From: Anaerolineae bacterium
Lineage (GTDB): Bacteria > Chloroflexota > Anaerolineae > Anaerolineales > Villigracilaceae
Direction: 5' to 3'
Length of the DNA stretch: 64,000 nt
NCBI GenBank assembly: GCA_022013685.1
Contig: JAKLPV010000070.1
Span: 41,860 to 105,859 of the forward strand
Positions 6,939 through 16,185 of this stretch are shown here, one piece after another. A model generated the notes under the pieces. The model did not search any database and was not told the DNA's origin. It was given only the letters and a program-made list of their open reading frames with translations. The translations under genes and the position numbers were made by a program. Position 1 is the stretch's first letter, and every line of letters starts with the position of its first letter.

Positions 6939-9428
6939 TTAATCCTTGACCATCTTCGCCACCGTCACCCCGTCGCCGCCTTCGGTTTCGAGACCGATCT
7001 CGAAGGTTGCCACCTGGGGATGATTTTTGAGCGCGGCGCGCACTTCCTGGCGTAGTTTGCCCGTCCCCTTGCCGTGGATGATGCGCACAAACGGCATTCC
7101 CGCCAGGTAGGCCTTGTCGAGATAATCCTCCAGCCGCGAGACGGCATCTTCGACCATCATCCCGCGCAGGTCGAGCTCCATGCCGGGGCTGGGAGCGACC
7201 GAGGACGAAGAACGGTTGACCGAAGCGCCTGTTTCGACACTTTTTCGACGTTTATCGGTCTTTGGTCCTTGGTCTATGGTCTCGGACAAATCATCATCTG
7301 TTTTGCGTTGGATGTCACCCAGCTTCGCCCTGATCCGTAAACTGCCGATCTGGACCTCGGCCTCGTTCTCGCTGAGGGTGGTGATGATGCCCTGCGAGCC
7401 GAGTGTGCGTAAAGTCACTTTTTCTCCCAATTTGAGCGGGTAAAAGACATCTGGCGTTTTTTTCTTTTCCTTTGTTTTTCTCTCAACCGGGGCGCTTATC
7501 TTTTCTTCGGCAACTTCCAATTTTTCTTCGAGTATTGCCAGCGCTTCGACGGGTTGCTTAACCTTATTCATCTGCCGTTTAAGTGATTCGAGATTGCGCT
7601 TCAAGATCTCCACTTCCAGTTCGCCTTCGGCGCGCGCGCGCGCCAGTACCTCGCGGCGCTCATCTTCGATCTTTTCCAGTCTTTCGTCCAACTCGCGGCG
7701 CAATTTATGGGCCTCGGCCCGCGCTTTTTCGGCTTTCTGGCGTTCCTTGTGTGACAAGTTGCGCTGGCGTTTGATGTCGTCGAGCATGTTGTCGGCGCGC
7801 AGCGCTTCGGGGTTGACCTCGCTCCTCGCAACAGCCAGAATGGATTCGGGTAGCCCGAGTCGCTGGGCAATCGCTATCGCGTTCGAGCGCCCCGGTATCC
7901 CGATCGTCAGTTGGTAGGTCGGGCGCAGCGTCCGCAGGTCAAATTCTACGCTGGCGTTGACGATGCCCGGTGCGCTGTGGGCGTAGGCTTTCAGTTCAGG
8001 GTGATGGGTGGTGACCAGGGTGGTGATGCCGCGCTCCATCAGGTGGGCCAGGATGGCCCGCGCCAGGGCCGCGCCCTCTTGCGGGTCGGTGCCTGCGCCG
8101 AGTTCATCCAGGATGACCAGCGAGTCTTCGTCGGCGGCCTCCAGAATACGGATGATGTTGGTGACATGACCGGAAAAAGTGCTCAACGACTGCTCGATGG
8201 ATTGCTCGTCGCCAATATCAGCCAGCACGGCCTTGAACATACTCAGCGACGATCCGCTCTGAGCCGGGATGTGCAGCCCGCTTTGGGCCATCAGAATCAG
8301 CAAACCGACCGTTTTGAGCGCAACCGTCTTGCCGCCGGTGTTCGGCCCGGTGATGATCACGGCGCGTGTTTGATGCGGCATGGTGAAATCGGTCGCCACC
8401 ACCGTTTTGGGATCCAGCAAGGGGTGACGGGCGTGGACCAGGTTGATGGTCGGGTAATACTCGTTGTCAGGTTGCGATGTGTCAGGCTTGCCCTGAGTAG
8501 TATCGAAGGGTGCCGGGTTTTTCGTTGAGCGTTTAATGTTTAACTTTTCAACGAATATTGGTTCAGCGGCGTGAATCTCGTCGGCGTATTTGGCGCGGGC
8601 GAAGGAAAAATCAAGCAGGGCCAGCGCTTCGACTCCCCAGATGAGCGACTCGGCATGTTCGGCAATTTGCAGGCACAATGCCGCCAGCACACGCCGGATT
8701 TCATCACGCTCGGCCAGTTGCAGCTCGCGCCATTTGTTATTGAGTTCCACCACGGCCAGCGGTTCGACAAAAATCGTCGCGCCCGAGGATGATTGGTCAT
8801 GAACGATCGATTTGATGCGTCCTTTGAATTCGGAGCGCAGCGGGATGACATAGCGCCCGTCGCGCTGGGTGATGAGCGCGTCTTGCAGCATTGAAACAGT
8901 AGACGGGTCGCTGATATATTTTTGCAGGCGGCTCATCAGCCGGTCGTGCGCCACACGGATCTCGCCGCGCAGCGAGGCCAGCTTGGGTGATGCCCCGTCG
9001 AGCACATCTCCCCGGTCTGAGACGGTGCGCGAAATTGCATCCACCAGCCCGGAGGGCGTTGGCAGGGCCGTCGAAATATCTGCCAAACGCGGAAAGTCGG
9101 CGGCGCGTTTTTCGAGTTGTTTCTTGAGTTCACGCGCAGAAATCAGGGTTGTTTTGATGTCGAGAATGTCGATCGGTTCCAGGACCCCGCCGCGCAGGGC
9201 CAGTTGCACCTTGGGACGGATGTCGTGCGCCCCGCCGATGGTAGCGTCGCTGGTAACGAGCAGGGTGCGCGCTTCACTCACCTCCTGCTGCCGCTGGCGG
9301 ATTTCGAGCAGACTGGTGGATGGTTGCAGGCCGAGGGCCAGTTCTTTCGAGGCCGAAAAGCCGCATTGCGCGGCCAGACGTTCGAGGACTTTCGGATATT
9401 CAAGGACGTGCAGGGTTTTTGGATCCAT
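6939..9428 (-). CDS. mutS2: MutS2: recombination suppressor / ribosome-rescue ATPase with Smr domain
   Basis: 829 residues from the ATG at 9428 (MDPKTLHVLEYPKVLERLA). The family order is complete: core and clamp domains, Walker A GPNTGGKTVALKT, Walker B LVILDELGAGTDPQEG, a long basic coiled coil, a KOW-like stretch, and a C-terminal Smr domain with LDLRG and HGKGTGKLR. MutS2 acts on branched DNA and, in Bacillus, on collided ribosomes. Two low-conservation points carry short dispersed repeats. One is PAPFDTTQGK (coded at 8487-8513), before the ATPase domain. The other is QGPKTDKRRK (7255-7285), ahead of the Smr domain. The frame upstream of 9428 has no family similarity and overlaps the divergent gene's leader. 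Confidence 0.95.
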   Translation of the reverse strand: MDPKTLHVLEYPKVLERLAAQCGFSASKELALGLQPSTSLLEIRQRQQEVSEARTLLVTSDATIGGAHDIRPKVQLALRGGVLEPIDILDIKTTLISARELKKQLEKRAADFPRLADISTALPTPSGLVDAISRTVSDRGDVLDGASPKLASLRGEIRVAHDRLMSRLQKYISDPSTVSMLQDALITQRDGRYVIPLRSEFKGRIKSIVHDQSSSGATIFVEPLAVVELNNKWRELQLAERDEIRRVLAALCLQIAEHAESLIWGVEALALLDFSFARAKYADEIHAAEPIFVEKLNIKRSTKNPAPFDTTQGKPDTSQPDNEYYPTINLVHARHPLLDPKTVVATDFTMPHQTRAVIITGPNTGGKTVALKTVGLLILMAQSGLHIPAQSGSSLSMFKAVLADIGDEQSIEQSLSTFSGHVTNIIRILEAADEDSLVILDELGAGTDPQEGAALARAILAHLMERGITTLVTTHHPELKAYAHSAPGIVNASVEFDLRTLRPTYQLTIGIPGRSNAIAIAQRLGLPESILAVARSEVNPEALRADNMLDDIKRQRNLSHKERQKAEKARAEAHKLRRELDERLEKIEDERREVLARARAEGELEVEILKRNLESLKRQMNKVKQPVEALAILEEKLEVAEEKISAPVERKTKEKKKTPDVFYPLKLGEKVTLRTLGSQGIITTLSENEAEVQIGSLRIRAKLGDIQRKTDDDLSETIDQGPKTDKRRKSVETGASVNRSSSSVAPSPGMELDLRGMMVEDAVSRLEDYLDKAYLAGMPFVRIIHGKGTGKLRQEVRAALKNHPQVATFEIGLETEGGDGVTVAKMVKD
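7255..7285. repeat. GGTCTTTGGTCCTTGGTC repeat inside mutS2
   Basis: Near-tandem GGTCTTTGGTCCTTGGTC followed by TATGGTCTCGG, read in frame within the mutS2 linker before the Smr domain. Confidence 0.65.
8487..8513. repeat. CCCTTCGATACTACTCAGGG repeat inside mutS2
   Basis: On the minus strand, CACCCTTCGATACTACTCAG then GGCAAG. It codes for APFDTTQGK in frame and is related to the repeats in nuoL, nuoG, the nuoD/nuoE gap and (degenerate) the gene at 2722-3468. Confidence 0.7.
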
Positions 9429-9544
9429 CTTAATCGCTTGGTTGAAGAAAAAGAATACGGAGGCCTCTATTTTACCCTTTGGCGAGCCAATCAGACAGTA
9501 TAATAAGAAACTATAAAAACAGCGCGGAAGGTACAGAAAACAAA

Positions 9545-10576
9545 ATGAATAAAATATTTTACATTGGCACAGACGGCGGCGCGACCACATCCAAGGTGGG
9601 TGGCGTATGGAGCGATGGCTCGGCCATCTCAACCAAGTTATTACAATCCCCAACCAATTCGGCGCATGGCCCTGAAGCTGTTGTAAGCGGTTGGGTCGAG
9701 GCGATTAATACCTACTTGGCGCAAAATGAACTTGCCTGGGAACAGGTTGGCGGGGTGGGGCTGGCAATTCCCGGCCCGTTCCAGCGCTACGGAGTCTTTG
9801 ATCGTTCACCCAACCTGCCCGCCGAATTTGCCGGGTTCGATGTCCATACGGCTTATAGCAACGCCTTGACCGAACGCGCCGGGCGGGCTGTCCCGCTGAT
9901 CGTTGGCAATGATGGCAACATGGGCGGCGTGGCCGAAGCCCAGCACGCGCGTGGGAACAGCCAGGGAACGGTGGTACTGCTCGCGCCTGGTTCAGGCCTG
10001 GGCTGCGCCTTTGTTGACCAGAGCGGCCTGGCCCTTGACGGCGATACGCTGGCCGGCATGGAGGCCAGCCACATGCCTGCGCCCTTGCACCTGATGGATG
10101 CGAAACCCTATCCCTGCGGATGTGGCCGCACCTGGGGCTGTGTCGAAGTCTATACCAGCCTGTCTGGCCTGCCTTACCTGCTCGAAGAACGCCTGCAGAA
10201 ACACGCCGACCACGACCTGGCAAAATCGACGCTGAGCGCCAAAGAAAAAGCTTTCAGCCTGCGCGGATTGGCCCAAAAAGGCGACCTGTTGGCCCTGGAA
10301 CTGTTTGATTTTCAGGCTAAAGCCCTGGGTTTGCACGTTGCCATGCTGGCGATGGTGCTCGATCCCAAATTTGTGGTCATTGGCGGCGGGTTGATGGACC
10401 CCGAAGCGACCACCACTAGCTTCCGCGAACGCTACCTGGGAATTTTGAGCGACACTGCCCGCGCCTACCTGTGGCCGGCCCAGCGTGATAGCATCAGCAT
10501 CGTCCCGGCGGCTCTGGGTGACCTTTCACAGGCGATCGGCGCGGCCCTGGCGGCCCTGTATCAGAATCGGTCATGA
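9545..10576 (+). CDS. ROK/BadF-type sugar kinase
   Basis: 343 residues of the actin-like ATPase fold. It has the phosphate-1 loop IGTDGGATTSKVGG, GVGLAIPGPFQ, the adenosine-side GSGLGCAFVD, and the ROK zinc motif CGCGRTWGCVEVY (about residues 193-206). It would phosphorylate a hexose such as glucose or a related sugar. I started it at the ATG at 9545. A TATAAT at 9499-9504 is a likely -10 element, though no good -35 is visible. The last four bases (ATGA) overlap the clpS start. Confidence 0.85.
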   Translation: MNKIFYIGTDGGATTSKVGGVWSDGSAISTKLLQSPTNSAHGPEAVVSGWVEAINTYLAQNELAWEQVGGVGLAIPGPFQRYGVFDRSPNLPAEFAGFDVHTAYSNALTERAGRAVPLIVGNDGNMGGVAEAQHARGNSQGTVVLLAPGSGLGCAFVDQSGLALDGDTLAGMEASHMPAPLHLMDAKPYPCGCGRTWGCVEVYTSLSGLPYLLEERLQKHADHDLAKSTLSAKEKAFSLRGLAQKGDLLALELFDFQAKALGLHVAMLAMVLDPKFVVIGGGLMDPEATTTSFRERYLGILSDTARAYLWPAQRDSISIVPAALGDLSQAIGAALAALYQNRS

Positions 10577-10875
10577 CCCAACGCCAGGTTACCCCCGAAA
10601 TCATCCCGGTTTCGGAGCCAGACCTGGAGCCGCTTTACCGGGTCATCATCCACAATGACAACGTGACCCCGATGGATTTTGTCGTGCATGTGCTCCAGAG
10701 TATTTTTATGGTCAGCCCACCGGATGCGGTTAACATCATGTTTGAAGCCCACTACCGCGGCTCGGCCTACGTCCAGACTCTGCCCAGGGCCGAAGCCCAA
10801 GCGCGGATTGGCAAAGCCCACTTCGCTGCCGGATTGGAAGGCTATCCCTTGCATTTTTCGATGGAACCGGAATAA
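10573..10875 (+). CDS. clpS: ClpS, adaptor of the Clp protease
   Basis: 100 residues with the ClpS core: YRVIIHNDNVTPMDFVVHVL near residue 22, then a His-containing helix (FEAHYRGSAYV) and the C-terminal HFAAGLEGYPLHFSMEPE. The Asp/Asn/Met surface that binds N-degron residues (HNDNVTPM) is intact. ClpS delivers N-end-rule substrates to ClpA or ClpC with ClpP. It is coupled by an ATGA overlap to the sugar kinase, a pairing with no obvious functional logic. No clpA or clpC is in the window. Confidence 0.93.
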   Translation: MTQRQVTPEIIPVSEPDLEPLYRVIIHNDNVTPMDFVVHVLQSIFMVSPPDAVNIMFEAHYRGSAYVQTLPRAEAQARIGKAHFAAGLEGYPLHFSMEPE

Positions 10876-10889
10876 GATTGATTCTTTGC

Positions 10890-10925
10890 AAAGAACCCCG
10901 CGCCATTTCCGGCGCGGGGTTCTTT
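10890..10925. terminator. Bidirectional terminator after clpS and the STAND-WD40 gene
   Basis: A perfect 15-bp stem, AAAGAACCCCGCGCC / GGCGCGGGGTTCTTT, with a 6-base loop. It sits between the ends of two convergent genes. Confidence 0.9.
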
Positions 10926-10941
10926 CTTGTTATTCCTGTAT

Positions 10942-13900
10942 TTATTTTCCGGCAGGCCAGGTTGGGCAAGTGATGCGATACTCTTCTCCTGAAAAAAACT
11001 GCTGCCATTCGCCCTGGGTAAAATTGCGGCCAGCGATAGCACAGGTTTTCTTAAGCCATGATTCGGATGATAAATCCCATAAAACGATTTCATTACCCGC
11101 CGATGCAAGCAGATTTCCATCGCTGCTAAAAGCCAGGCTGTGGACACCCTCGGTATGCCTTAAGTACGGGCGAATGAGCGGTTGGCGACTGGCTACGTCC
11201 CACAGGGTCAGGTAGAAATTATCGTGTCCGGCGGCCAGGGTTTTGCCATCCGGGCTGAAAGCCAGCGCCAAAACCCGTCCCTGGCGGTCATACATCTGGG
11301 CTGTGATCTTGTTTTCTTCCACATCCCAGAGCAGGATGAGTCCTTCACTGCTGCCCAGGGCAAGCTGTTTCCCGGTTGGGCTGTAGGCCAGGCTGATAAT
11401 TGCCCTCGTCTTGGATGGGATTTGCACAGCCTTGCTCTCGAGCTGATCCATGTCGATCAAGGTCAGGGCGTTGTCATAACCGCCGACGATGGCCAGTGTC
11501 TTGCCATCCGGGCTGAAGGCGAGCTGCGCCACGCCATTAATAGCATCAAAACGAGCTTTTTCAGTATAGGTTTGGGTCTCGAGAAACAGAACGCTGTTGT
11601 CGTTAATTGCGACAGCCAGGGTTTTGCCATCCGGGCTATAGGCCAGCAAAACATTGCGGCTGTTGTAAGAATTCGTGGCGATTGAGATTTCATCGCCGAC
11701 ACGTGTGTATGTTTCCACATCCCAGAAAAGGATACTTTCTTTTTCGCAGCGCACGATGTTGTTGAAAACAACGGTGCAGTAAGCAGCCACGATCAGTTTG
11801 TCGTCCGGGCTGAGAGTGATGGCATCCAACATTTTATTTGGCAAGCTGAAGGTTTCAGACTGGGTAATTTCGAGCAGATCAAGGCCGCTGCTTGTCAGAA
11901 TGTTTTTGAGTTGCCAGGCCTTGAAGACTCCCTGCCTGCACAGGTAATATTTGCTTCCCGGCTCGCAGTTATCAAAATTGCTGGAAACAAGCGCCAGATT
12001 TTCCCTGGCGAAGGAAAGATGAGGGGATATCCCGGCTTCGCTGGAGACCGTCAGGAATACCCTGCCTCGTGCGTTTAGCAGGCTTAACAATTGGATGCGG
12101 GTCTGCGATGTGTCTACGACCTGAAAGGCTTCCGCGGCCAGCAAGCTTGCAATGCTATTTTGACCATTGTTCTGAGCCAGGATGGATTGGGCAGCCAGTT
12201 CATTGGCGCGGGCCAGCTTCTTTTGTTCCAGAGCAAGCTTCTCTTGATCGTTTGCCTTCGCCTTTTCTATCTCCGCATTTGCCTGGGCTGTTGCAGCGGC
12301 ATTGGCATTTGCGAGCGCCTGGGCGCTGGCAGCCTCTGCGGTGGCCTGCTGGGCAACCGCAGAGGTGCTGGCCGCCTGCGCAGTGGACTGTTGCGAAATC
12401 GCTTGGGTGCTGGCCGCCTGTGCGATGGATTGTTGGGCAACTGCCTGGGTACTGGCTTCGTTTGCCTTGATGGCCTCAAGCTCGTAACTACGGTTTGCGG
12501 CAGTGGCGCTGATGCTGAAAAACATGGCCACAAAGAAAAGCAGCAATGATATAACCAGCCCGGCAACGATCATGCGGCGCTGATTTTTGTCACGTATCTC
12601 ACGCTGGCGTAAAGACCGGCATGCCCCCAAAAAAGCAGATTCTTCAGGGGTCAGGATGATACTTTTCGCTTCCTGTTCAGCAATTTCCAGTTCGCGGCCG
12701 CGTAAAAGCAAGCCTTCGCCCCGGCCCTGCTCGATCCACAACTTGGACTGGCGTTGAAATAAATTCAAATTTGCTTCGAACCATCTTTTATTATCCGAGC
12801 GCACCGGTTCAATCAAGCGGTCGTGCGCCAATTCATACCAGATCTGGCCGGCCCGTTTTTCTGGCCGGATAAGGTGTGTGGTTTCAATGTTGCGAATAAC
12901 CTCGTTTGGCAGCCCTTCGCTGAGATCGATGCCAATTCTGACCAGTGAACGTGTGCCTTCAGGGGTAATCAGCTTTTGGTCAAACCACTCGCGGATGCTG
13001 CGCTCAGGGATTTGGATCGCTTCTGCCGCCCTGGAAACGCTCATGGCGTAGTACCCGGCCAGGGATTGGTTGACATCGCCAACGCTGGCCAGATCCTGCT
13101 CGTCGATCGTCATTTTGTCCGCGTCTTTGTTTTCCCACAGGCGGTAACAAACCACTTGCAGTTGGACCGGCTCAATATAAAGCCCCAGTTGACTTTGGAC
13201 AGAACCATCCATTGCCTGGACTTGAACCCGGCGCAAGTCATCGACCAGCTTTTGGGCTGCCTCGTCGGTAAAATTGACCCCGGCTTTTTTCGCGGGCTGT
13301 TGAATGGCCTGCTGGGCCGCCTTTGCGCCGAGCAACTCCAGATGAAAAGTGTTTGCAAAATAGGTCGGGATGTTTCGCGCGTACGGTTCCAACGCGCCAA
13401 CGTAATCGGTTCGCATCACAAACAATGCCCAACGGTTGCGGTTCCTGAGAATCGTTCTTAGCTGGGTAAAAAAAGAATTCTTGGAAACACGGTCATTGGG
13501 GTCGAGAGAAAGGATTTCCTCGAACTGGTCAAAGATCAGGAATTCAGGTCCATCTCGCTGGTCTTCAATCGAACGCAGAGCAAGATAATCTGCCAAAGAA
13601 AGGCGCGCCAAGCGGTTGAGCTTGGTTCTTTGTTCAGGGGGGTATTTTTCTTCCAGGGAAAGCAGCGTACTGAAGGTGAACCGATTAAACCGTCTGGCGT
13701 CACTGAGGGTGTCTGACGTTTTTACCAGATCGGCAGGGTATTCTGCGTTGACGCGAATCGTAGGATGGACAAAGAACCCTTCGAGGGCCAACTCAGGGAT
13801 CAGCCCCGCCTGCACCAGCGAAGTTTTGCCTGCTCCTGAAGGGGCATGCAGGAGAACAATCCGTTCGGCGATCAGGCGATCGGTCAGAATGCGCAATTCG

Positions 13901-13971
13901 CGGTCGCGGCCATAAAGCGTCTCGGCCTTCGAGAAAGAACGTGGACCAACATAAGGGTTATTCGCGCTCAT
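10942..13971 (-). CDS. STAND-type ATPase with transmembrane helix and WD40 propeller
   Basis: 1009 residues. Residues about 1-400 are a novel-STAND (nSTAND1-like) NTPase: entry motif NPYVGPRSF, P-loop APSGAGKTS (43-51), Walker B FLIFDQFEEIL, then a winged-helix-like C part. A single hydrophobic helix (VAGLVISLLLFFVAMFF, about 468-488) suggests membrane anchoring. Next comes an Ala/Gln/Ser-rich repeated coiled-coil stretch (about 495-600; units like QQSIAQAASTQAIS). The C-terminal 370 residues hold WD40 repeats, recognisable by 'LAFSPDGKTLA' strands. Proteins of this layout are signal-responsive switches that oligomerise when the propeller senses a ligand. It follows the CHAT-SIR2 gene by 12 bp in the same operon, so it likely controls that effector. 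The trigger is unknown. Confidence 0.85.
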   Translation of the reverse strand: MSANNPYVGPRSFSKAETLYGRDRELRILTDRLIAERIVLLHAPSGAGKTSLVQAGLIPELALEGFFVHPTIRVNAEYPADLVKTSDTLSDARRFNRFTFSTLLSLEEKYPPEQRTKLNRLARLSLADYLALRSIEDQRDGPEFLIFDQFEEILSLDPNDRVSKNSFFTQLRTILRNRNRWALFVMRTDYVGALEPYARNIPTYFANTFHLELLGAKAAQQAIQQPAKKAGVNFTDEAAQKLVDDLRRVQVQAMDGSVQSQLGLYIEPVQLQVVCYRLWENKDADKMTIDEQDLASVGDVNQSLAGYYAMSVSRAAEAIQIPERSIREWFDQKLITPEGTRSLVRIGIDLSEGLPNEVIRNIETTHLIRPEKRAGQIWYELAHDRLIEPVRSDNKRWFEANLNLFQRQSKLWIEQGRGEGLLLRGRELEIAEQEAKSIILTPEESAFLGACRSLRQREIRDKNQRRMIVAGLVISLLLFFVAMFFSISATAANRSYELEAIKANEASTQAVAQQSIAQAASTQAISQQSTAQAASTSAVAQQATAEAASAQALANANAAATAQANAEIEKAKANDQEKLALEQKKLARANELAAQSILAQNNGQNSIASLLAAEAFQVVDTSQTRIQLLSLLNARGRVFLTVSSEAGISPHLSFARENLALVSSNFDNCEPGSKYYLCRQGVFKAWQLKNILTSSGLDLLEITQSETFSLPNKMLDAITLSPDDKLIVAAYCTVVFNNIVRCEKESILFWDVETYTRVGDEISIATNSYNSRNVLLAYSPDGKTLAVAINDNSVLFLETQTYTEKARFDAINGVAQLAFSPDGKTLAIVGGYDNALTLIDMDQLESKAVQIPSKTRAIISLAYSPTGKQLALGSSEGLILLWDVEENKITAQMYDRQGRVLALAFSPDGKTLAAGHDNFYLTLWDVASRQPLIRPYLRHTEGVHSLAFSSDGNLLASAGNEIVLWDLSSESWLKKTCAIAGRNFTQGEWQQFFSGEEYRITCPTWPAGK

Positions 13972-13983
13972 TTTCCTGCCCTG

Positions 13984-16044
13984 TCATTTTAGCGGGGAAA
14001 GGCGCGCGGCGAGCTCTTTCATAAACTCTCGCGCGGTTCCCCAGAAAATGCTGATCTCGATATCTGAACTGTGCCCAAAATAGGTTTCCAAATAGCGGCG
14101 GGCGCGTCCGGGGTCGATCAGGCGCGCTTCGTCTGGTTCGATCTGGGCCGCAATGTGGGCATGACGCCGCAACAGGTTATTGCCCTCTTTGGCCAAAAGC
14201 GACTGCATGACCACCCTGAAATCCCAATCTTCTGCCTGAAATCCCAAAAAGAGAAGCGCAGAATCTGCCAGGGCGCGCCCAACCTGGCTGGGAATATTCT
14301 TCATATGACGGGTGATTCCAATCAGAAAACCGAATGTGTCGTCTTCTGTCAGCACCAGCGACTCTGGCTGGCTCAACAATCCGAACAGGTGATAAACAAG
14401 GGGGCGTTCGGCGGCTGGCTCGAAATCGTCATCCTGGCTATACATCGACGGGTCGGTTTTTTCGCTGAACTCATGCCAGGGGCAGACCATGGTGGTCGGC
14501 TCTTTGCCGGCTTCCCGCAAAGCTACTTCGAGCAATTCATCGGTGTTGGCGGTAATGAAAACCTTTGCGGGAATCTGCGCCAAAATTTTATAGGTTTCGA
14601 ATTCATCTTTTACGAGAATCTGTTGGCGCGCGGCTTCAAGCAGTGTTCCCAGCGGAATATTGGGGCCGTTCAATTCGTCTGGCAAGCTGGCACGTTTCTG
14701 GATCGCTGCGCGCAGGTGGGCCAGCCATTCGTCTTCTGCCGTAAAGCGTGACTGGTCGACAGCGCGAAATTGCGCGACCTGTGGCAGTGATTCGCGTTCA
14801 TGGGCTGCAAGCGGATATTCCAGTTCGTCAGCCCAGCGCTGGGCTAGGTCGCGCATCGAACCGATCAGGGGGTCGTTCAGCCCAGGGCCCAGGATGGGTG
14901 TGCAGCGGCCAGATTGGATTCCGCGCAAAAGCGATGGCCATTTCTCGAATTCACCGCGCGGCCCGCCAAAACCGGGTGTGTACCACAAGCGTCCACTTTT
15001 TAGGCGCATGAACAAGGCCGGAACCCACCAATCGGGCCGCTCACGCACTTGTCCACGGGCCACCGAAAGAGCGCGGTCGATTTGCCCATCTTTTTGCAGT
15101 TCGGAGAAGAAAATCGGCATCAGTTTTGCGTTGGTTTCCATCGACAGGTTGTCTTGCATCGCCAGCACCGCCGGGATGCCTGCTGCCGCCAGCCTGGGGC
15201 CAAGCGCGGTCAGCACATCGCCTTTGCCACGCCCGGCGCTCTGGCAGGAAGCCAGCACAGCCAATCGCGGGCGATGCTCCACCTCGCGCAGGCGCATCAC
15301 CAATTCATTGCCCGCTACACGCGCCACACTGCCATCCTCGCTCTCAAGCCACAAGAACGATTCGCCATTGACAAAGGTACCATGCGCAACGATATGCAGG
15401 ATATCGAACTCGTCTGTTTGCAGGGCGGAAATTAGATTATTCAGGGTTGCTTGCTCAAGAGTTTCGAAGGGGATCTGCCCCAGCCCGGTTGCTATTGATG
15501 TAATTTCGGACGTTTTATCGACGCTGGCAAGTTTATACGCTTCCAAACCACCTGGAGCGGCCACCATTACCAGGGCCTTTAACTCCCCTTTGGCGCGCAG
15601 ACGCACCGGACGCCAATCCATGCTGGCCAGGTAGCGTGAGAAGTGGATGTTCTGGTCTGTGGAGAAACAAATCTCGCTTTGTGGGTCAAGGAGTGTTTCC
15701 CAGCGCAAAACGTTAAGTTCACCCGCGCCTGAGTGGATATTTAGCCGTAAACGCAGGCTGCCCTGCATTTGCTCCACGGCTGCCCGAGCCTGGGCCATTG
15801 CCGTTCGCAGGGCTTCGCTTTCAAAAAGGCCCCTGGTCAACGATTGACCGTAGGCTTTTAGATCCCCAGACTCAAGCAACTCATCCAGCGCCGAAAAATC
15901 GAAGACTGCACTGGCCGCTTGTCCGGCCCCAAGCCGCACTTCAGATTGGCTTTGCGGATCGCTGTCCGAATAACGAAAATCCACCGCGTAGCCTTGCAGG
16001 TCATGGCGATGGATGGTTAGTTCAATATCGGCGGTTGTGCCCAT
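13984..16044 (-). CDS. CHAT protease fused to a SIR2-like domain
   Basis: 686 residues. After an N-terminal region of about 140 residues, a CHAT (caspase-like) peptidase domain spans about 150-355, with the His in HIVAHGTF (His221) and the Cys in VLASCQSAGRG (Cys267) as the catalytic dyad. Residues about 370-686 look like a SIR2-family (SIR2_2) domain: GRCTPILGPGLN nucleotide loop, FITANTDELLEVAL, VYHLFGLLSQPESLVL and LLFLGFQAEDWDFR. In known defence proteins such SIR2 domains cleave NAD+; CHAT domains cut partner proteins. The order in this operon is CHAT-SIR2 first, then the STAND-WD40 gene, behind a strong promoter. NADase activity is inference: the first Gly-rich loop is GPG rather than the usual GAG. 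Confidence 0.85.
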   Translation of the reverse strand: MGTTADIELTIHRHDLQGYAVDFRYSDSDPQSQSEVRLGAGQAASAVFDFSALDELLESGDLKAYGQSLTRGLFESEALRTAMAQARAAVEQMQGSLRLRLNIHSGAGELNVLRWETLLDPQSEICFSTDQNIHFSRYLASMDWRPVRLRAKGELKALVMVAAPGGLEAYKLASVDKTSEITSIATGLGQIPFETLEQATLNNLISALQTDEFDILHIVAHGTFVNGESFLWLESEDGSVARVAGNELVMRLREVEHRPRLAVLASCQSAGRGKGDVLTALGPRLAAAGIPAVLAMQDNLSMETNAKLMPIFFSELQKDGQIDRALSVARGQVRERPDWWVPALFMRLKSGRLWYTPGFGGPRGEFEKWPSLLRGIQSGRCTPILGPGLNDPLIGSMRDLAQRWADELEYPLAAHERESLPQVAQFRAVDQSRFTAEDEWLAHLRAAIQKRASLPDELNGPNIPLGTLLEAARQQILVKDEFETYKILAQIPAKVFITANTDELLEVALREAGKEPTTMVCPWHEFSEKTDPSMYSQDDDFEPAAERPLVYHLFGLLSQPESLVLTEDDTFGFLIGITRHMKNIPSQVGRALADSALLFLGFQAEDWDFRVVMQSLLAKEGNNLLRRHAHIAAQIEPDEARLIDPGRARRYLETYFGHSSDIEISIFWGTAREFMKELAARLSPLK

Positions 16045-16099
16045 ATTTCTTTATCCCATCTTGCAAAATTCGGATAGATGTCACCCGATTGGTAAAATA

Positions 16100-16128
16100 A
16101 TTATACGAAAATGCGATGGTATTTGCAA
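16100..16128 (-). promoter_or_regulatory. Promoter of the CHAT-SIR2/STAND operon
   Basis: On the minus strand: TTGCAA (16123-16128), a 17 bp spacer, and a perfect TATAAT (16100-16105), 56 bp ahead of the ATG at 16044. The ribosome site before the ATG is weak (GGGATAAAG). Confidence 0.65.
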
Positions 16129-16185
16129 TCCTTCTTTATCGTTGCTTGTGTATGGTCCCGCTCAGCGTTTGAAATCTTTATCGCA

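Noticed and set aside
9429..9653. 75-residue N-terminal extension of MutS2
   Set aside because: Not family-like and covers the divergent promoter region.
14660..15634. 324-residue plus-strand frame opposite the CHAT-SIR2 gene
   Set aside because: Shadow frame; Ser/Arg-rich with no motif, while the minus frame carries conserved catalytic motifs.
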